A stretch of DNA of 64,000 nucleotides from Cricetomys ansorgei. Lineage: Eukaryota; Chordata; Mammalia; Rodentia; Nesomyidae. This document shows, piece after piece, positions 1-12,789 of this stretch (positions are counted from its first letter, which is position 1; each line of letters opens with the position of its first letter). The DNA is taken from the NCBI GenBank assembly GCA_026225945.1, contig JAMJFZ010001757.1, positions 30,022 to 94,021 of the forward strand, read 5' to 3'. The position numbers were made by a program, and so were the translations under genes. The notes below the pieces were generated by a model. The model saw only the letters and a list, made by a program, of their open reading frames with translations, did not search any database and was not told the DNA's origin.

Positions 1-734
1 GTACACATGCATGGTCATGCACAGCTAGCCTTCTCCACTCTCACAAGTTCAGGATTCTCTGCCTAGGGAATTCTCTGCCATCCTCCATGGACAACTCTTC
101 TCACTTCAACTAAAGTATTAAAGGGAGTCCTCCACAGATATTCCCAAATGCCAACATGATCTAGGTAATCCCTCATAGACATTGTCTTCCCAATGTGATT
201 CTAGATTGGGTCATGTTGACAATCAACCGTCACAGATATAAGTTGCCTCCGGAGAGTCTAGTTGCCTCCTGATTTTTACTTCCCCATATAGTCCCTACCA
301 TGTTTCCGATATCATACCAGAAAATAAGTACTTAACAGGCAAAGAAGAGAAAGCAGCCTTCTGTCTAACACATATCCTTGGTACTTTTTAAAAAATCCTT
401 TAGTACCCTCCCTTTGATGTAGGTGTGTATCTCTGTGTATTCTGATGTTATAGCCATTTTTCATCAAAATTTGTCTACTTTACTGAATTGATCATTTCAA
501 AGAGTCAGATATTTGGAGTCATGGAATGTTCCTTAATTATATTTCATTATATATATATATATATATATATATGATTAATTGCTGTGTAATTCACATATTT
601 CTACTCTGTAGTATTCTTTTCATTCCATGACCTGTGAAAATATTTTGTTATATTTATCAGTTGCATGAGGAAAAAGTTTACTTTCAACTTTTGTAAATAT
701 GTTTATAGCTGTTACTTTTAGTTCTACTTTTCAG
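1..734. other. Non-coding AT-rich stretch with an (AT)n run
   Basis: I see no gene or recognisable transposon here. A pure (AT)n microsatellite lies near 546-572. No long open frame occurs on either strand. Confidence 0.6.
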
Positions 735-905
735 AACTGGTAGGATTGCTCAATTGGTAAATTCCTGTTATCAAGCCTGACAACGTGAGTCCAATCTCAG
801 ACCTGTATGATGAAAGGAAAGGATCAACTGCCAAAAGTTGTCCTTTGACATCTACATACTCAGCCTGTCATAAATGCATGCACATTCATATACATACAGA
901 GTTGT
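735..905 (+). mobile_element. Rodent B4/RSINE-like SINE
   Basis: A diverged tRNA-derived head (a lysine-tRNA-like 'gctcaattggtaaa' block, then 'aagcctgac' and a B-box-like 'gagtccaatctc') is followed by the typical 'agttgtcctttgacatctacata' tail. That arrangement is found in rodent B4/RSINE elements. Many substitutions mark it as old. Confidence 0.6.
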
Positions 906-2084
906 ACAGCATTGTTCTCTTAGCTAAATACCTGCCATAATTATGGGATCAGCTGTGCTTTGTTGTGGGAGTCCATCATGACTGGTCCTGTGAACTGCTG
1001 AAGTTTTCTTCCATATTTGGGAAGGTTATTGGAAGATTATTACCTAAGTATCAGCCATAAGGATTCTCAGTCATTTCTATACAATTTTGTTTTAATTGCA
1101 CATGTTCTTGGAATCCTGGGGAGAGGCTAGAATATGTAGTTAATAGTAGGGCCTGTTTCTATATAGCCATGGTACAGCTACTTTAGAGTCACTCATGTTC
1201 CTTTCTGTAACCCCTCAATCCTGCTCTGTAAGTAAGCCCAGTAAACACTGTGATTTCCCAGGGTGAGCTTCCTCATTAGAACTAAACTTTGGTTTGTCAT
1301 AGGACCTCATGAGAAGGGATAAGACATTGTCCACATCTCTCTTGGGAAGAAAATTCTAAATTCTTGCAACACACCCTCTAAATTAAAAACATTTAATTTG
1401 AATTCTATATTCTATTCCACAAGTTTTGAAATGTAAAATATATTTTAGCACTGTTCAGTTTGAACTTATTTGTTATTGCCCCTTTAATAACGAGTTGTTT
1501 GTATATTCATTGTGTTTGTTTCAGGTGTGTCAATTATCTTTCCCTTGTTTTGTTTACAATCAGATCAATCAGTTGCAGTCAATCACTTTGCAGCCTAAAC
1601 TCCTAGTCTATATGAATCCAAATTTCTGAAAGCTATTGAGACTTTCCTTATCTAGTCTAGGGTTCAGTCGAATTTAATTTCCATATTTTGTTGAGAAGAA
1701 ACAATTTGCTCTGCATGTAATTCTAGGATCTGTTAATTCTGAGATATACTTTTCATCACTCTTAACATCTGTGAAATTGGAACGTGTTTTATATTGGAAT
1801 GTATCTTAGCATTCATTAGTGCCTGAGATAAAATTAGCTCTTCCAGAGAGGATTTGCATTTGTTTGTGCCATTCAAGTGAAGGCACTGTAACCACTTTAA
1901 TTTAAAACCTCTGTTTTTGCTTCAGTTTGTATGTTTGCTTGGGCTGTGTGTGAGGACCTCTTTTATGAAGATTCTTCATCTTAAAATATCTTTCTGGTAC
2001 ATAAAATATCGTCAAAATATACTGTCATTTTTAAAAGCTCCATAACATGTTAGATTATTGAAAGGTGACATTTTTTAAAAGTAA
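906..2084. other. Non-coding stretch, possible old LTR at about 920-1310
   Basis: No gene is seen. The part from about 920 to 1310 reads like a decayed LTR, with a late AGTAAA-type signal near 1240, but I find no clear TG...CA termini and no partner, so I do not assign a family. The short frame at 1426-1629 has no recognisable features. Confidence 0.3.
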
Positions 2085-2745
2085 AATCTTACAAACATAA
2101 GGGAAAGAGGCCAAGAGAAGGCACAAGAATCAGAGACCCATTCACTTGCTTGCTCAGGAATCCCGTAAATATACTAAACATAATACATACAGAGAGAACC
2201 TGGTGCAGACCCTGGTGCAGGCCCTATGTATGCTGCCTCAGTCTCTGTGAGTTCCTATGAGTTTTGATCATGTTGATTCAGAGGGCCTTGTTTTCTTGGT
2301 GTCCTCCATCCTCTCTGGTTCTTACACTCTTCCCTATGGGGTTCCCTGATCCCTGAGAGGAGTATTCTGAATGGCTAGTGTTCCAAAGTCTCTCACTCTC
2401 TGTATATTGTCTGGCTCTGGGTGTCTGTATTTGTTCCCATCAGGAAGTTTCTCTGATGATGGCCACTGATCCATAAGTATAGCAGAATATCATTAGGAGT
2501 ACTTTTATTGCTATGGTTTTTGTTTTTTTGTTTATTGTTTTGTGTTTTTTTTCCCACAGTAGTATTTGGTTTTACTATAGTTTCTGGTTCTTGGTCACCG
2601 AAGCAGTGTCTAGTATTGGTACCATCTTGTAGAGTGGGGCTCAAGTCAAATCAAATAATGAAAGTAAAATCTCAAACTTCAAATCTTTGTCATTGGTTAT
2701 GTGTAGAAGATTTTACTACAATTCCCATGATAATTGTATAATATT
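2085..2745 (-). mobile_element. LINE-1 3'-UTR fragment (rodent Lx-like)
   Basis: Read on the plus strand this is the reverse complement of a rodent L1 3' UTR. Recognisable blocks are the 'ctgcctcagtctctgtgagttc', 'ttggtgtcctccatcctc' and 'tctctgatgatggcc' stretches and the 'tggttcttggtcacc' block near 2587. These blocks are specific to murine-type L1 families, so they support a rodent origin. The copy is truncated and many bases differ, so it is old and inactive. Confidence 0.75.
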
Positions 2746-3020
2746 TTGTCCTGTAGTTCTGTAAATATTTTAAGCTATATCTTTAAAGTATTTTAAAATT
2801 ATTATTATCAGTAGTAGTATTAATGGTTGTAGTAGTAACAGCAGTATTCTCCTTTCATTATTAGTAGAATAAAGACTACATAAAGAAGATCATTGAAAGG
2901 AATTATACTGTGTAGTTTTAACGTGTATTATAGTCCAGAGATTTGTTAATACATGTCAGTTATATCAGTTTCATGGGAATATTGTGTTCCTGTGTTAAGT
3001 GTGATGTCCTATATCTGTTT
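2746..3020. other. AT-rich non-coding, trinucleotide-rich
   Basis: Holds short runs of ATT and AGT triplets near 2800-2850. No other feature is seen. Confidence 0.5.
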
Positions 3021-3021
3021 G

Positions 3022-3135
3022 CTTTTTTTTGGAGACATAGTCTAACTTTCAACCCAGGTTGGCTATAAACTTATGGTGATCCTCCTGAACTAGCTTGGAG
3101 TTGCAGGCACATGCCATAACACTCAGTTTGACTCT
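3022..3135 (-). mobile_element. B1 SINE, degenerate
   Basis: The reverse complement of a 7SL-derived B1: T-rich tail, a 'ggagacatagtctaac' block, a 'ccaggttggctataaactta' block and a degraded A-box end near 3100-3125. Strong divergence suggests an old proto-B1 or B1F type. Confidence 0.6.
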
Positions 3136-5117
3136 TTCTGAAGGACTTGATAAACTTGTTTAAATATTTTCTATCTTTCATGATTTATTCTGTCTTCATG
3201 TCCTGCTAGACAGATGAAGATGCATAGAGACTACAGAAGTCCAGTAGGGTAAACATGTCACTGTCTCCTAAAAGTCATGACATTTTTCTTTGTTTATTTT
3301 TCCAGTGCTTTGTTTTATATACTCAAATTTAAAGTTGTTCCAACTCCTTAAGCTAATAGTTATTTTCAGTGCTTTGTCATTCTGTATACTTGTCTAAATT
3401 TTTAATTTGCCTGATGCCACTGAAAGTACATATCAGCTTTTTTAAGAACTATGTTTGTTACAACACTTTGACAATTTTACTGTTAGCTTTTCTCTGTCCC
3501 TAAGAAAGCTATTCCTACTGCCTTCATGCACCATGCCAGGATTCTGTCACCACCTGAGCCTATACATTCCCTTAAAAATGAAATGGCCAGGATGAAGCTT
3601 TGTGTCTCCGGGTACCCTCATCTGCTGAGACCCAGTGTTGTGAGGTCCTCTGTATGGGTGAGTATGTCCTAGTGTCCAATGTGGAGGAACAGTAGAGTAG
3701 TGGCTACAGGCTCCCTTTGAGGAAAGACTAGGAGAATAATTATAGTGTATTCTTTTAAAATGTGTGTGTGTATGTGTGTGGTGCTGGTGGGGTTGGGAGC
3801 TTGAAGGCCAGAACAGAGGAAAATTTCAGCTGCCTCTTCCAGTCATTTTCTATCTTATTTTCTGTAATAGAACCATGAGATTTGTCACTTTGGCTAGATT
3901 GGCTGGCCAATGATTTCCAGAATCCTCCTGGCTGAGCCATATCTGAGCTGGGATGGGCCACTACACCTAGCTCTTATATAGTAGCTGAGGATTGAACACA
4001 GGTCCTCATACTTGTGCAGCAAGCATTTTACTTTCTGAAACATCTCCCCTGATACATTGGACTTTGTTCTTGATGCTGTGTTTCATTCACTTCTTTCCAG
4101 GGACTCAGTCCCTTTGGTTGGTGGATTCTCAACCCTAAATTGGCTTCGTTCTGAGAAATGATTGGTGAATCATGGATTTTCTAGAAGAATCACCCCTTTT
4201 GGCCTCCTGTTTCTCTGTTTGCCTTTTTCCTTAGTTGCAGGCATTGAGCAATACATTTTTTTGCCCCTACCGATGTCATACTCTATTAACCATATCCACA
4301 GCTCCCTTGGCTTTCGCAGTGATTATGGAAACTGTGGTTCCCAGGCTGTGGCCATTGGGCATCACCGTGTGGCTCCTATTCTTTTAGAGTCCTATGTGTC
4401 TGTGGGTTTCACTCAGTCACTCTCTCCCCAACACCCTTGGCCTAGAGAGAAGAGGTCTAGTGGCTCTTCTCAGCTCTACAGATGCTCTCTGACCACTGCA
4501 TTCTTGGTGGCCTTACTAAATGTTAGGGCATCTAGCTTCCTGGTGGAATGATCCTTTGCTCACTTTCCTAGGCTCCCATAACATCCTCAAACCTGCATGG
4601 TTCTAGGTCCATTCTTTATCCCTTCTTTTTCTGTATGCGAGGTTACCTTTGGCAGTTCAGCCACTCTCTCATTGATAACCACTTACTCCAGACTTTGTAA
4701 TAAAAGAGCTATATAACCTCTTTCCTTGTCAAACCTAGAACTTTCCTACCCATCTTTTGCTTAAATATCTCTTTAATTATTGTATTACTACATTGCAGTA
4801 CTACATTACTACATTGTACTGTGTCTTCTGCATAGTTTACATTGGATAGTGTCTTCTGGCACAGAAACACTAGCTCATGTTGGAAAACAGTGTATGGTCT
4901 CTATAAACTTAAAAGTGTTCTGAGCGTCTGTACAGGTTTCTCTGTAACTTGGGTTACAGGTGCATCTGTGTCCCTCCTGTGCTAGCTCACTAGCCTGGGA
5001 AGTGATTGCTTTCAGAGCACAGAGGCTCAGGCCTGGGACCAACTTTGTTTCTCCTCTAGCCACAATGTGACAGCTATAAAAATGTAAAAATGAAGGCTTT
5101 TATTTTGTATACTATTG
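3136..5117. other. Non-coding stretch without recognised elements
   Basis: The 129-codon frame at 4162-4551 has no domain, signal or context that I recognise and is probably chance. A short TG-rich run lies at 3762-3782. No promoter or RNA gene is supported. Confidence 0.45.
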
Positions 5118-5272
5118 ATTTGGTTTTTTTCAAGAAAGAGTTTCTCTGTTTTAACTCTGTCTATCCTTAAACTCACTCTGTAGACCAGGCTGGCCTCAAA
5201 CTCACAGAGATTTGCACTCCTTTGCCTCCTGAGTGCTGGGATTAGTCATTGGCCACCACAGCCTGGCAATTT
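5118..5272 (-). mobile_element. B1 SINE
   Basis: Clear reverse-complement B1: an 'agaccaggctggcctcaaactcacagag' block near 5183-5210 and a 'gagtgctgggatta' block near 5231. It is followed by a (TTTA/TTAC)n tetranucleotide run at about 5303-5341. Confidence 0.85.
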
Positions 5273-5639
5273 TTTATACTTTTAATGGTTATGTTTAATG
5301 GTATTTATTTATTTATTTATTTACTTACTTACTTATTTATCCTTGTCTTATTTCCCAAATAATAGAGTCCCTTCAAATTTTTATATTTCTTCACCATTTC
5401 ACGAGCTGACATTTTCACTCTCATGAAAAACGGAAGGCTGATGCCCATTTATTTCCTTTTATTTATTTCTTTTTATATATAGACATTCAAGTGTCCCATC
5501 CTCAGTTTTCATAAGACTTTACTTTTTCTGTTGAGTTGACTTAGCTGATTCATCACAAATCATTTGATCTCCGATGCACGTGTCTACTTCCTGATGGGCA
5601 ATTCTCTCTCCCCTGCTCTGTGTCTACTCTTCATCCTTG

Positions 5640-6900
5640 CTATCTTTCTCAATGTAGCACTATAGTACTGACAGCCAGACACTGTCAGTTTTCCCATAGT
5701 TCTTCAGAAATGTGGTGGCTATTGAAGAGCCTTTGCTTTTCTACATAAACTTTAGAATCTGAAAGCTTGTCAAAAAGTATGATTGGTTCAGAACTGAGTT
5801 ATTGAATCATACATATCTTATACATGTTTATAAGGTTTATGTCCTAATTTTATGTCACATTTTAGTTTTACTGTTAATTTTACATGTATAAAGTAAATAT
5901 ATATTTAAAATATTTATTATGTTCATTGAAATGTTGACTCCATTCTGTATTACTGGGATCCATTTTCCTGGTCATAATGTATAACCTTTATTCATATAGG
6001 TTTCCATTTGCTAATATTTTGTGGAATTTTTCATCTCTACCTTAAACAAATGTTGGCCCATAGATTTCCTTGATGTCATGTCTTTGTCTTGGGGTTTAGA
6101 TAAAGCTGGCTGAGTAGCACAAGTTAGGACCTGAATTTTCCATTTTCTGGAAAAGTCTGCACATTGTAGGTGTATTTCTTTAAAGTTTTGGAAGAATTAA
6201 CATATGGAACTGCCTAGGCCTACTGTTTTCTAGTTTGAAATATCATTAACGGTTGACTTAATTTCATTAAAAGTTTGTGATAACTTCAGATTCCTTAGAA
6301 GAGATTTGATAGCTATGTTTTCTAGGAAATTGTTCTTTTTCTTCTGTGTTGTCAAATGTATGAGCAGAGCATGATCATAGTATTACTTTGTTGGGTGTCT
6401 GTGAGAGCCCTTCTCATACATTTCAGGGCTACCATTTAACATCTTTTCTCCTAGAAGTTTACAAGCTTACAATTTTACAAGTTGTCCATTTGAAGAGATG
6501 GCTTTACAATTCTACCTGTGTGGGTGCGTGCGTGTGTGTGAGTGTGTGTTACCATTTTTAATTTCATTAATTTTTGTTCTAATAATAACCAATAAAATAA
6601 AAAAAATATTCATTTTGCAGCTTGTAGGCTCAAATTGTAGTAAAAAATATTCTCTAAGATAGAATATTATTTATTTAGGGATTTCTTCTTTTCTAATAGG
6701 AACATTTGATACTTTGAAGTTTACCTAGGCACAGTGCTTAGATTGTTGTATTTTTTGGTCAGAAGTATCTTTCCCTTGAGACATTCTCTCAGACCTGTGC
6801 ATATTTATAAATTATTTAAATTGTGTTCCTGTTGTTTTTGTCTTATTGAATTTTATTGAATGATTCTGTTGTGTTTAGAGAACATACTTTGTTTCATTTC
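5640..6900 (-). mobile_element. Old LINE-1 ORF2 fragment
   Basis: The plus strand reads as the antisense of L1 ORF2. Recognisable blocks are 'tttagataaagctggctgag' (about 6099), 'ttttggaagaatt' (6185), 'cttaatttcattaaaag' (6257) and the 'tctaggaaattgttc...gttgtcaaatgtat' stretch (6321-6362). All are diverged from young L1, and no reverse-transcriptase reading frame survives. Confidence 0.65.
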
Positions 6901-9900
6901 CTTTCCTCTTTTCCATATCCCTTCATAATTATGAGACAGCACAGGATTTTCATGTAAATCATCACAAATTTTATCTAGTTATGTCAACCTTTTAGGAGAT
7001 AGCCCTCCAATGCCAGAGTAGGTAAACACCTTTACCCATTTCTCCATGTTTATCACTCCAGAAGAAGCTTGAAATACTTCATGTAGTTTTTTTCATTGAC
7101 AAATGCAATACTTATGTGAGATGCTAATGGTAGTGGAAACTAGGTGAAGATAACGTAGGAAGTATCTTTACTAACTTCATCGATTTTCTATTGGCCTAAA
7201 ATTAATTGAAGATTCATGAAATAGTAAAACCAGAGTTCTCAGTAACGGAAAGCATGGAAATCATATATCTAATTCTATTTACATAGGCTCAGTCTTAAAG
7301 AATAAAAGAAAGAAACTGACCTATTGATTAATTTATTTTCAAAATCAAGAGTGAACTGTGATGGTTCTAAAACTTAAGATGTGGTGTGAGAATTCGTGAG
7401 AACACAGGGTGTCAGAAGAGACCCCTGAAAGAAAGCAGCATGGAAGCAAGCCTTTGAAGACAGAGTAGAACTTGAATATCTAACAGCATTACATTACAAA
7501 AAAAACTACACATAAATCATGGATTCTTCCAGAGGGAACATGTGTTTGAAGCTCAGAACACACCAATAGGAAGATCAATCTAGAAAAATCCCCAATCTTA
7601 GAGAGTATTTAGGAAGCAGGAAAAACAAATTATCCTGACAGTGTCCACCACAGTTGTTATCACATTCCTGGTTTTAGGAACTTTTAGCTGCTGTCCATAG
7701 GATGGTTGAATCAGCACAGAGCCCACCTTAATTGTCAGCCTGGGACAATCAGTATGTGTAAACTCACTTGTCGTTTTTGTCCACACTTTTGTACGAGCTG
7801 ATTCTTGTTCCTCTGTAGAATCTACCTTTAGTAATGAGAGAAAGTGAGTTTGTTCTTTCTCTTTGGAGTAATGAAATATAACACTTCATGGAGCTTCATC
7901 TAGGGGCTCAGGGAAGTAGGTGAAGTTCCAGAAATTGTGTTTGATTGTGAAAGGTTTCACCCAAAAATGAAGCTTCCTCTTCAGATTTTAGTATGTTCTG
8001 AAGATATTCCAAATATTGCCATTTAGTGTGTTCTGAAGATATTGCAAACATTGCAAAATCGACTATTTCAAAATTTTAAAAGTCTAAGCAATAGAAGATT
8101 TATGCACATGATCCTCCGCAGTCCTTTAAACAGTACATTCCTTGTTAATACCTGGATTCCTTGTGTTCTTGCTTCTGCCGGGATGGATTGAACTGAATTG
8201 TACAAGCATTTCCCATTACTGGTCTAAACTCTGTTTGTAGAATCTTGTCTCCTGGATATCCTCCAAAAGGAGAATGATAGGAAGAGAACAAATGTAAAAG
8301 AAAAGGTCACAGAAGAACCAAAATAGAAGGCTGACCCCAAGGTCAGCTGGGACCCAGTTGCTGACTTACTGCAGGGCCAGTCTGACTATAGATGTGAGCA
8401 AGGGAAATGACTTCACCATACACATCGTTACATCCCGAGCACAGACATAACACCCCAGAATATCCCAAAACCCTTCATTGCCATTCAGGTCATAGATGGA
8501 GGGACTTTGGTTCCGAGTCTTGTTGACATTTATGTTAGAAGAAGAAGAGTAAGTTAATAAAATGTCTGCTCCTGTCTGAGCAATGCCTGGAGACAGGAGG
8601 GCATGAGGAATTTACATTTGAATTGAGATGTTGGCTTTATTGGTAACTCCACCTTTGTTTGCGTTGTGATGAAGATTAGGTAGAATTAAAAAGAAGGGCA
8701 TCTTTCAATAGACTTCATTGTTCACCTGTTGACTGTAGTGCCTGTTAACCTGAAATCAGGTGTGTGTGTGTATACAAGACTGCTGACACCAGCAAATATG
8801 AAATAAAGTCATGAAATAGAATCAAGGCAATCTATAATTACTTATTGTTCATCTTTTATAAGATAGCAGGATAAAATATATTTTTGTACATAAGTAAGTG
8901 GAAAATTATCTTGGCAGGTTACACTATCAAATTTCTTCTGAACCAAGTCAAATAAACTGTATACACAAGAAGGGGAACAGGGAAGCATTGTCTTCCAACT
9001 TTGGCTCTGCAGAGCCATCCTCCAGTTCTGTGGAAAGAACTAAACCAGGACAATTTTAGAGGAGTTCAAGGTTACCCTTTGAGCATAAGAATCTCCTAAG
9101 GAGTAATACTTAAACAAAAATCTGAAAAGTAAAAGAGACAATCTGAGGAAAATGTGAAACAACAGTGCCATTGGCATATAAGGCTAGAAATGTGGACATA
9201 AAGAACCAGCAGGTAAGGAGATTTGTTGTTTTTCCACCAAAAGTAGGAAGACTATCAGACATCAGCTAGCAAAATGTAAAGTCAAGACAAGTACACTCAT
9301 TGTTCTGAGGACAGTTTTAGGTCAGTGACAGCAGATTCTTTCAGGGTAGTTTTTATTCTGTATCAGAATCATTATATGAACAGAGTAACACCCACCCAAT
9401 GTTTTATCCTTTGTTGCTTTAGATTGGTGAAGAATACATATTGGAAGCTGCTTACCATACTCTGTGAATGGTCAAATGATGTTTTCCCATTCTTGAGGAA
9501 TTTATTTCTTCTAAAGGGAAGCAGCTATTGAGAGAGTGGTCTAAGTTTTAGGCAACCAATGTGTGCCTGACAGCCTGAAAACCACGTTTTTCTAACCAAA
9601 TTGAAGTGTTCCTCAAGAAAGTCTTGGAATAGATACCTTTTTCTTAAACTTTGCTCTGCCAAGCAGAAAGCCTGAGGTATAGTTATGACTTGCATTAACC
9701 TGAGTTAAATAAAAGCAGTGGCATATCCTCTGAGGACTGTGATAGACTAGAGACCACCAAAACTGCTGAGCTTCCAATGAGTGTTTTATATCTAATACTC
9801 TTTTATGAGTGAATCACTGTCATAGATGGCAAATAACTGATAGACATAACTAACAATATAATATTGAAAGTTTTTCATTTGCAAAGATCATTACTCTCCA

Positions 9901-10316
9901 TAAAGATCACAAGTGTGGTTGGAATGCTATTTTAGGGAAATTACTAGAATCTCTCAGTCGTCATGAAAACAGTTTTGAGGCACTCTTCTTCTCCAGAGTT
10001 CCTAGGCAAAGAATTGCCTCAAAACACATGAGAAGACTATAAAACAGTTAGTCATTTTTGATGTGAGACCCTTTTGAGTAAAGAAACCAAAGTTGTGTAT
10101 TTTAATTATCTTTTGAGCACAGCTCTTACTAAAAACATTCAAAAATTTTCAGTTAGTGCATATCAGTGTATACAGTGAAAGGGTTTTAGTGAAATTTTTG
10201 TCAAGTATATCATTTGCATTAACTAGATTTTCTATCCATTGCCTTCTCTGTTTTTCCTCCTTCTCCCAGTAATGTTTTTCCTCTCCCATGTAGTCCCCCT
10301 TTTGACTTTCATGTCC
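6901..10316. other. Long AT-rich stretch with no recognised gene or repeat
   Basis: Only short frames (about 60-70 codons) occur, on both strands, without domains or context. Minor (TG)n runs lie near 8761. I see no splice-site pair good enough to report. Confidence 0.45.
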
Positions 10317-10317
10317 T

Positions 10318-10368
<51 letters not shown>
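10317..10368 (+). repeat. (GT)n microsatellite
   Basis: Over 20 GT dinucleotides run without interruption from about 10320 to 10366. Open frames on both strands across it are artefacts of the dinucleotide run. Confidence 0.95.
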
Positions 10369-10384
10369 CTGTGTATATGCACAT

Positions 10385-11245
10385 GCTTATGTGCATGTAT
10401 ATATGTTCCTTAGATTCCAACCATGGGAGAAAGAATGATGTAATATATTTTTCTGATAATGTATTCCTGATTCTGGATATTTCACCTAATATGATGATCC
10501 TCAATTTGCTCTATTTTCTTGTGAATGACAATAATTTCAGTCTTTATAGAAGAATGAACTCCTCTGTGTTTCCATATCACATTCTCTTTATTCGTATCTT
10601 GATGGATATATAAGCTGACTCCATAACTTGTATATTGTGAATAATGTCACAATAAATATGAATTAGCAGGTGTGTCTGTAATATGCTCACTTATACTTTG
10701 GGGTATATTTATAGGTGTAGCATGGCTGGATCATATGGCAGTTTTGTTTTTTGAGGAGCATTCTTGTAGCTTTCTGTAGTGACCTCATTAGCATATGTTT
10801 CTACCTGCAGTGTATGTTTTCTTCTTTGCTTTAGTAGTAGACATTTTGATTAAGATGAGATGAAGTCTCAGTGCAGTTTTATTCTGCATTCCTCTGCTAG
10901 TTAAAGTTGTTGAACTTTTCTATGTAGCCATATGCTGCACCAACTTCATCTTTGAGAAAAGTCTGTTCATATCATTTGTTCACATACTGACCAGATTATT
11001 GAATTTTCTGCTGTCTAACATTTGAAATCCTTTATATATTCTAGATATTAATCCTCTGTCAAAGGTATTCCTGACAGGCATTTATATTCAACTCTGTAGG
11101 CTCTCCCTTCACTCTTCTATTTTCTTGACTATGTAGAAGCCCTTTAATATCTTGCAAAATTTGTCAAAATCATTTGTGTTTTGAATTGTCAGGTTCCTTT
11201 TCAGAAAGTTCCTGTTTACGCCTATATGTTTCAAAATTAATTCTT
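10385..11245 (-). mobile_element. LINE-1 ORF2 3'-end fragment
   Basis: Antisense of the distal part of L1 ORF2. Recognisable blocks are 'tgtgaataatgtcacaataaa' (10637), 'catggctggatcatatggca' (10721), 'cctctgctagttaaagttgttgaac' (10892) and 'ctagatattaatcctctgtc' (11041). Diverged and without an open frame. Confidence 0.75.
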
Positions 11246-11254
11246 TGATCATTT

Positions 11255-11830
11255 TATACATGCATACAATATATTTTGACTATAGTCACCCCTAGTCTGC
11301 CCCAACCCTTCCCAAATTGACCCCCAACCTTCCCACCTCCTCCAAATTTCATGCCCTCCTTGGGTTTTATTATTGTTGTTTTTATAACTCACCAAGTTTA
11401 GCTTGCACTACCCATATACTCATGAGCATGGGGTCATTCACTAGCCCTTGGGAAAACCACAGGGGGCCACACCCTTAAAAATGACACTATATGGAAGCCA
11501 TCAGCAATTGATAGCTCTTTGCCTAGGGATGGGATCTCTTGAGCCCCTGTCCCCCTAGAAGCTGCAATGTTGACTGGCTTTGACCTTGTGCAGGAAAATC
11601 CAACTGCTGTGAGTTCATTAGTGCAGCATCCCTGCCATGTCCAGAAACACTGCTTCATGCAAGTTTTCCATGACTTCTGCCTCTAGTTATTTCCCCAATA
11701 CCTCCTTCCAGTTATTTCCTGAAACTTAAGAGAAGGGATGAGATATAGATATTCCATTTGTGACTGAGCACTCCACAAATACTAATTCTTTGTACTTTAA
11801 CCATTTGTTATTTTCTGCTTATAGCCCTGT
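11255..11830 (-). mobile_element. LINE-1 3'-UTR fragment (rodent Lx-like)
   Basis: Antisense of a rodent L1 3' UTR: an 'actcatgagcatggggtcattcac' block, 'ggggccacacccttaaaaatgac', 'gtccagaaacactgcttcatgc' and 'gactgagcactccaca'. It lies on the 5' side (in L1 orientation) of the neighbouring ORF2 piece, so it must come from a separate insertion or a rearrangement. The 74-codon minus-strand frame inside it is a shadow. Confidence 0.65.
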
Positions 11831-11833
11831 CCA

Positions 11834-11835
<2 letters not shown>

Positions 11836-11872
<37 letters not shown>

Positions 11873-11873
11873 A
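11836..11873 (+). repeat. (CA)n microsatellite
   Basis: About 16 CA units. It sits between the L1 3'-UTR piece and a B1. Confidence 0.9.
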
Positions 11874-11879
11874 TCTCAC

Positions 11880-12000
11880 AGGATTGTAGTGGTGCACTCT
11901 GTTAATCCCAACACTTGGGAGGCAGAGGCAAACCTGGTCTAGAGAGTGAGTTCCAAGGCATGCAGAGTAACAACAGAGAAACACTGTTTCAGAAAAGAAT
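11880..12000 (+). mobile_element. B1 SINE with internal deletion
   Basis: Plus-strand B1: 'gttaatcccaacacttgggaggcagaggc' runs into 'cctggtctagagagtgagttccaaggc' and an A-rich end with 'gagaaacactgtttcag'. The middle block between 'gaggc' and 'cctggtct' is missing. Confidence 0.8.
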
Positions 12001-12369
12001 TCTAATGAAGTCTGAGAGCTCTACTAACTTATGACTATGGAGATAAAAATTAAAGGGTAATTGGTTCTATGCCTCTTCAGCAAAATGATAATAGTACCTT
12101 CACCACTGGTGCCTGTGGGCTACTAATCATGGTCTTGGCCAGGTTTATGGACCAGTCATGTGTTGACTCCTGTGAAGTGTGTATTAAGCACAATCAGATA
12201 GGTCAACGTTGCTAATCTTTTACAGTACCTTCCAATACTAATAAAGCTGACCAGCAGGAAAAAAGCCACCTGGTCATTAACAACTTGATTTCTTCATGTC
12301 CTGTCAACTATGCCGTTCCTTATGTATTCCTCACACAGTTTTGTCTTACATTAAGACCTTTCTTTTTTA
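12001..12369. other. Non-coding stretch
   Basis: No gene or recognisable repeat is seen. Confidence 0.45.
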
Positions 12370-12525
12370 CAATTTATTTTATTTTATGTACATTGGTGTA
12401 AGGGTGTCAGATCCCATGGAACTACAGTTACAGACAGTTGCCATGTAGGTATTTGGAATTGAACCTGGGTCCTCTGGAAAAGCAGTCAGTGCACTTAACT
12501 GCTAAGCCATCTCCTCAGCCCAATA
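12370..12525 (-). mobile_element. B3/B2-type tRNA-derived SINE
   Basis: Reverse complement of a B3-like SINE. The RNA polymerase III box region reads 'gaattgaacctgggtcctctgg' and 'cttaactgctaagccatctcctcagccc'. The B3-type tail with 'gtgtcagatcccatggaac' lies on its other side. Confidence 0.75.
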
Positions 12526-12534
12526 CTTTTCTTT

Positions 12535-12785
12535 TAAATTAATATCTATGCTGGGTAACAGATATGGATATAGTTTCATTCTTTTTCATATGAATATCCA
12601 GTTTCTCCAGCATGATGCTGAAGAGGCTGTCTCTTTGCAGTATATGTTTTTCACATATTTTCAAAAATTAGATGACTCTAGCTATATATGTGAGTTTACT
12701 TCTGAGTCCTCCTTTCTATAACATTGCTCTGTATATATGTCATTTTTGGTGTCAATAGCATGCTGTTTGTGTTACTATAAGCAGC
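12535..12785 (-). mobile_element. LINE-1 fragment, 3' part, antisense
   Basis: The plus strand reads as L1 antisense, with 'atatccagtttctccagcatgatgctgaa', 'tgtgagtttacttctgagtcc' and 'ggtgtcaatagcatgctgtttg' blocks. It ends abruptly where sense-oriented L1 begins. Confidence 0.55.
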
Positions 12786-12789
12786 ACAT

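Noticed and set aside
4162..4551. A 129-codon frame as a possible gene
   Set aside because: No domain, no start context and no splice or promoter evidence.
10149..10613. Three overlapping frames across the GT repeat
   Set aside because: Poly-Val/Cys and poly-His/Thr readings of a dinucleotide run.
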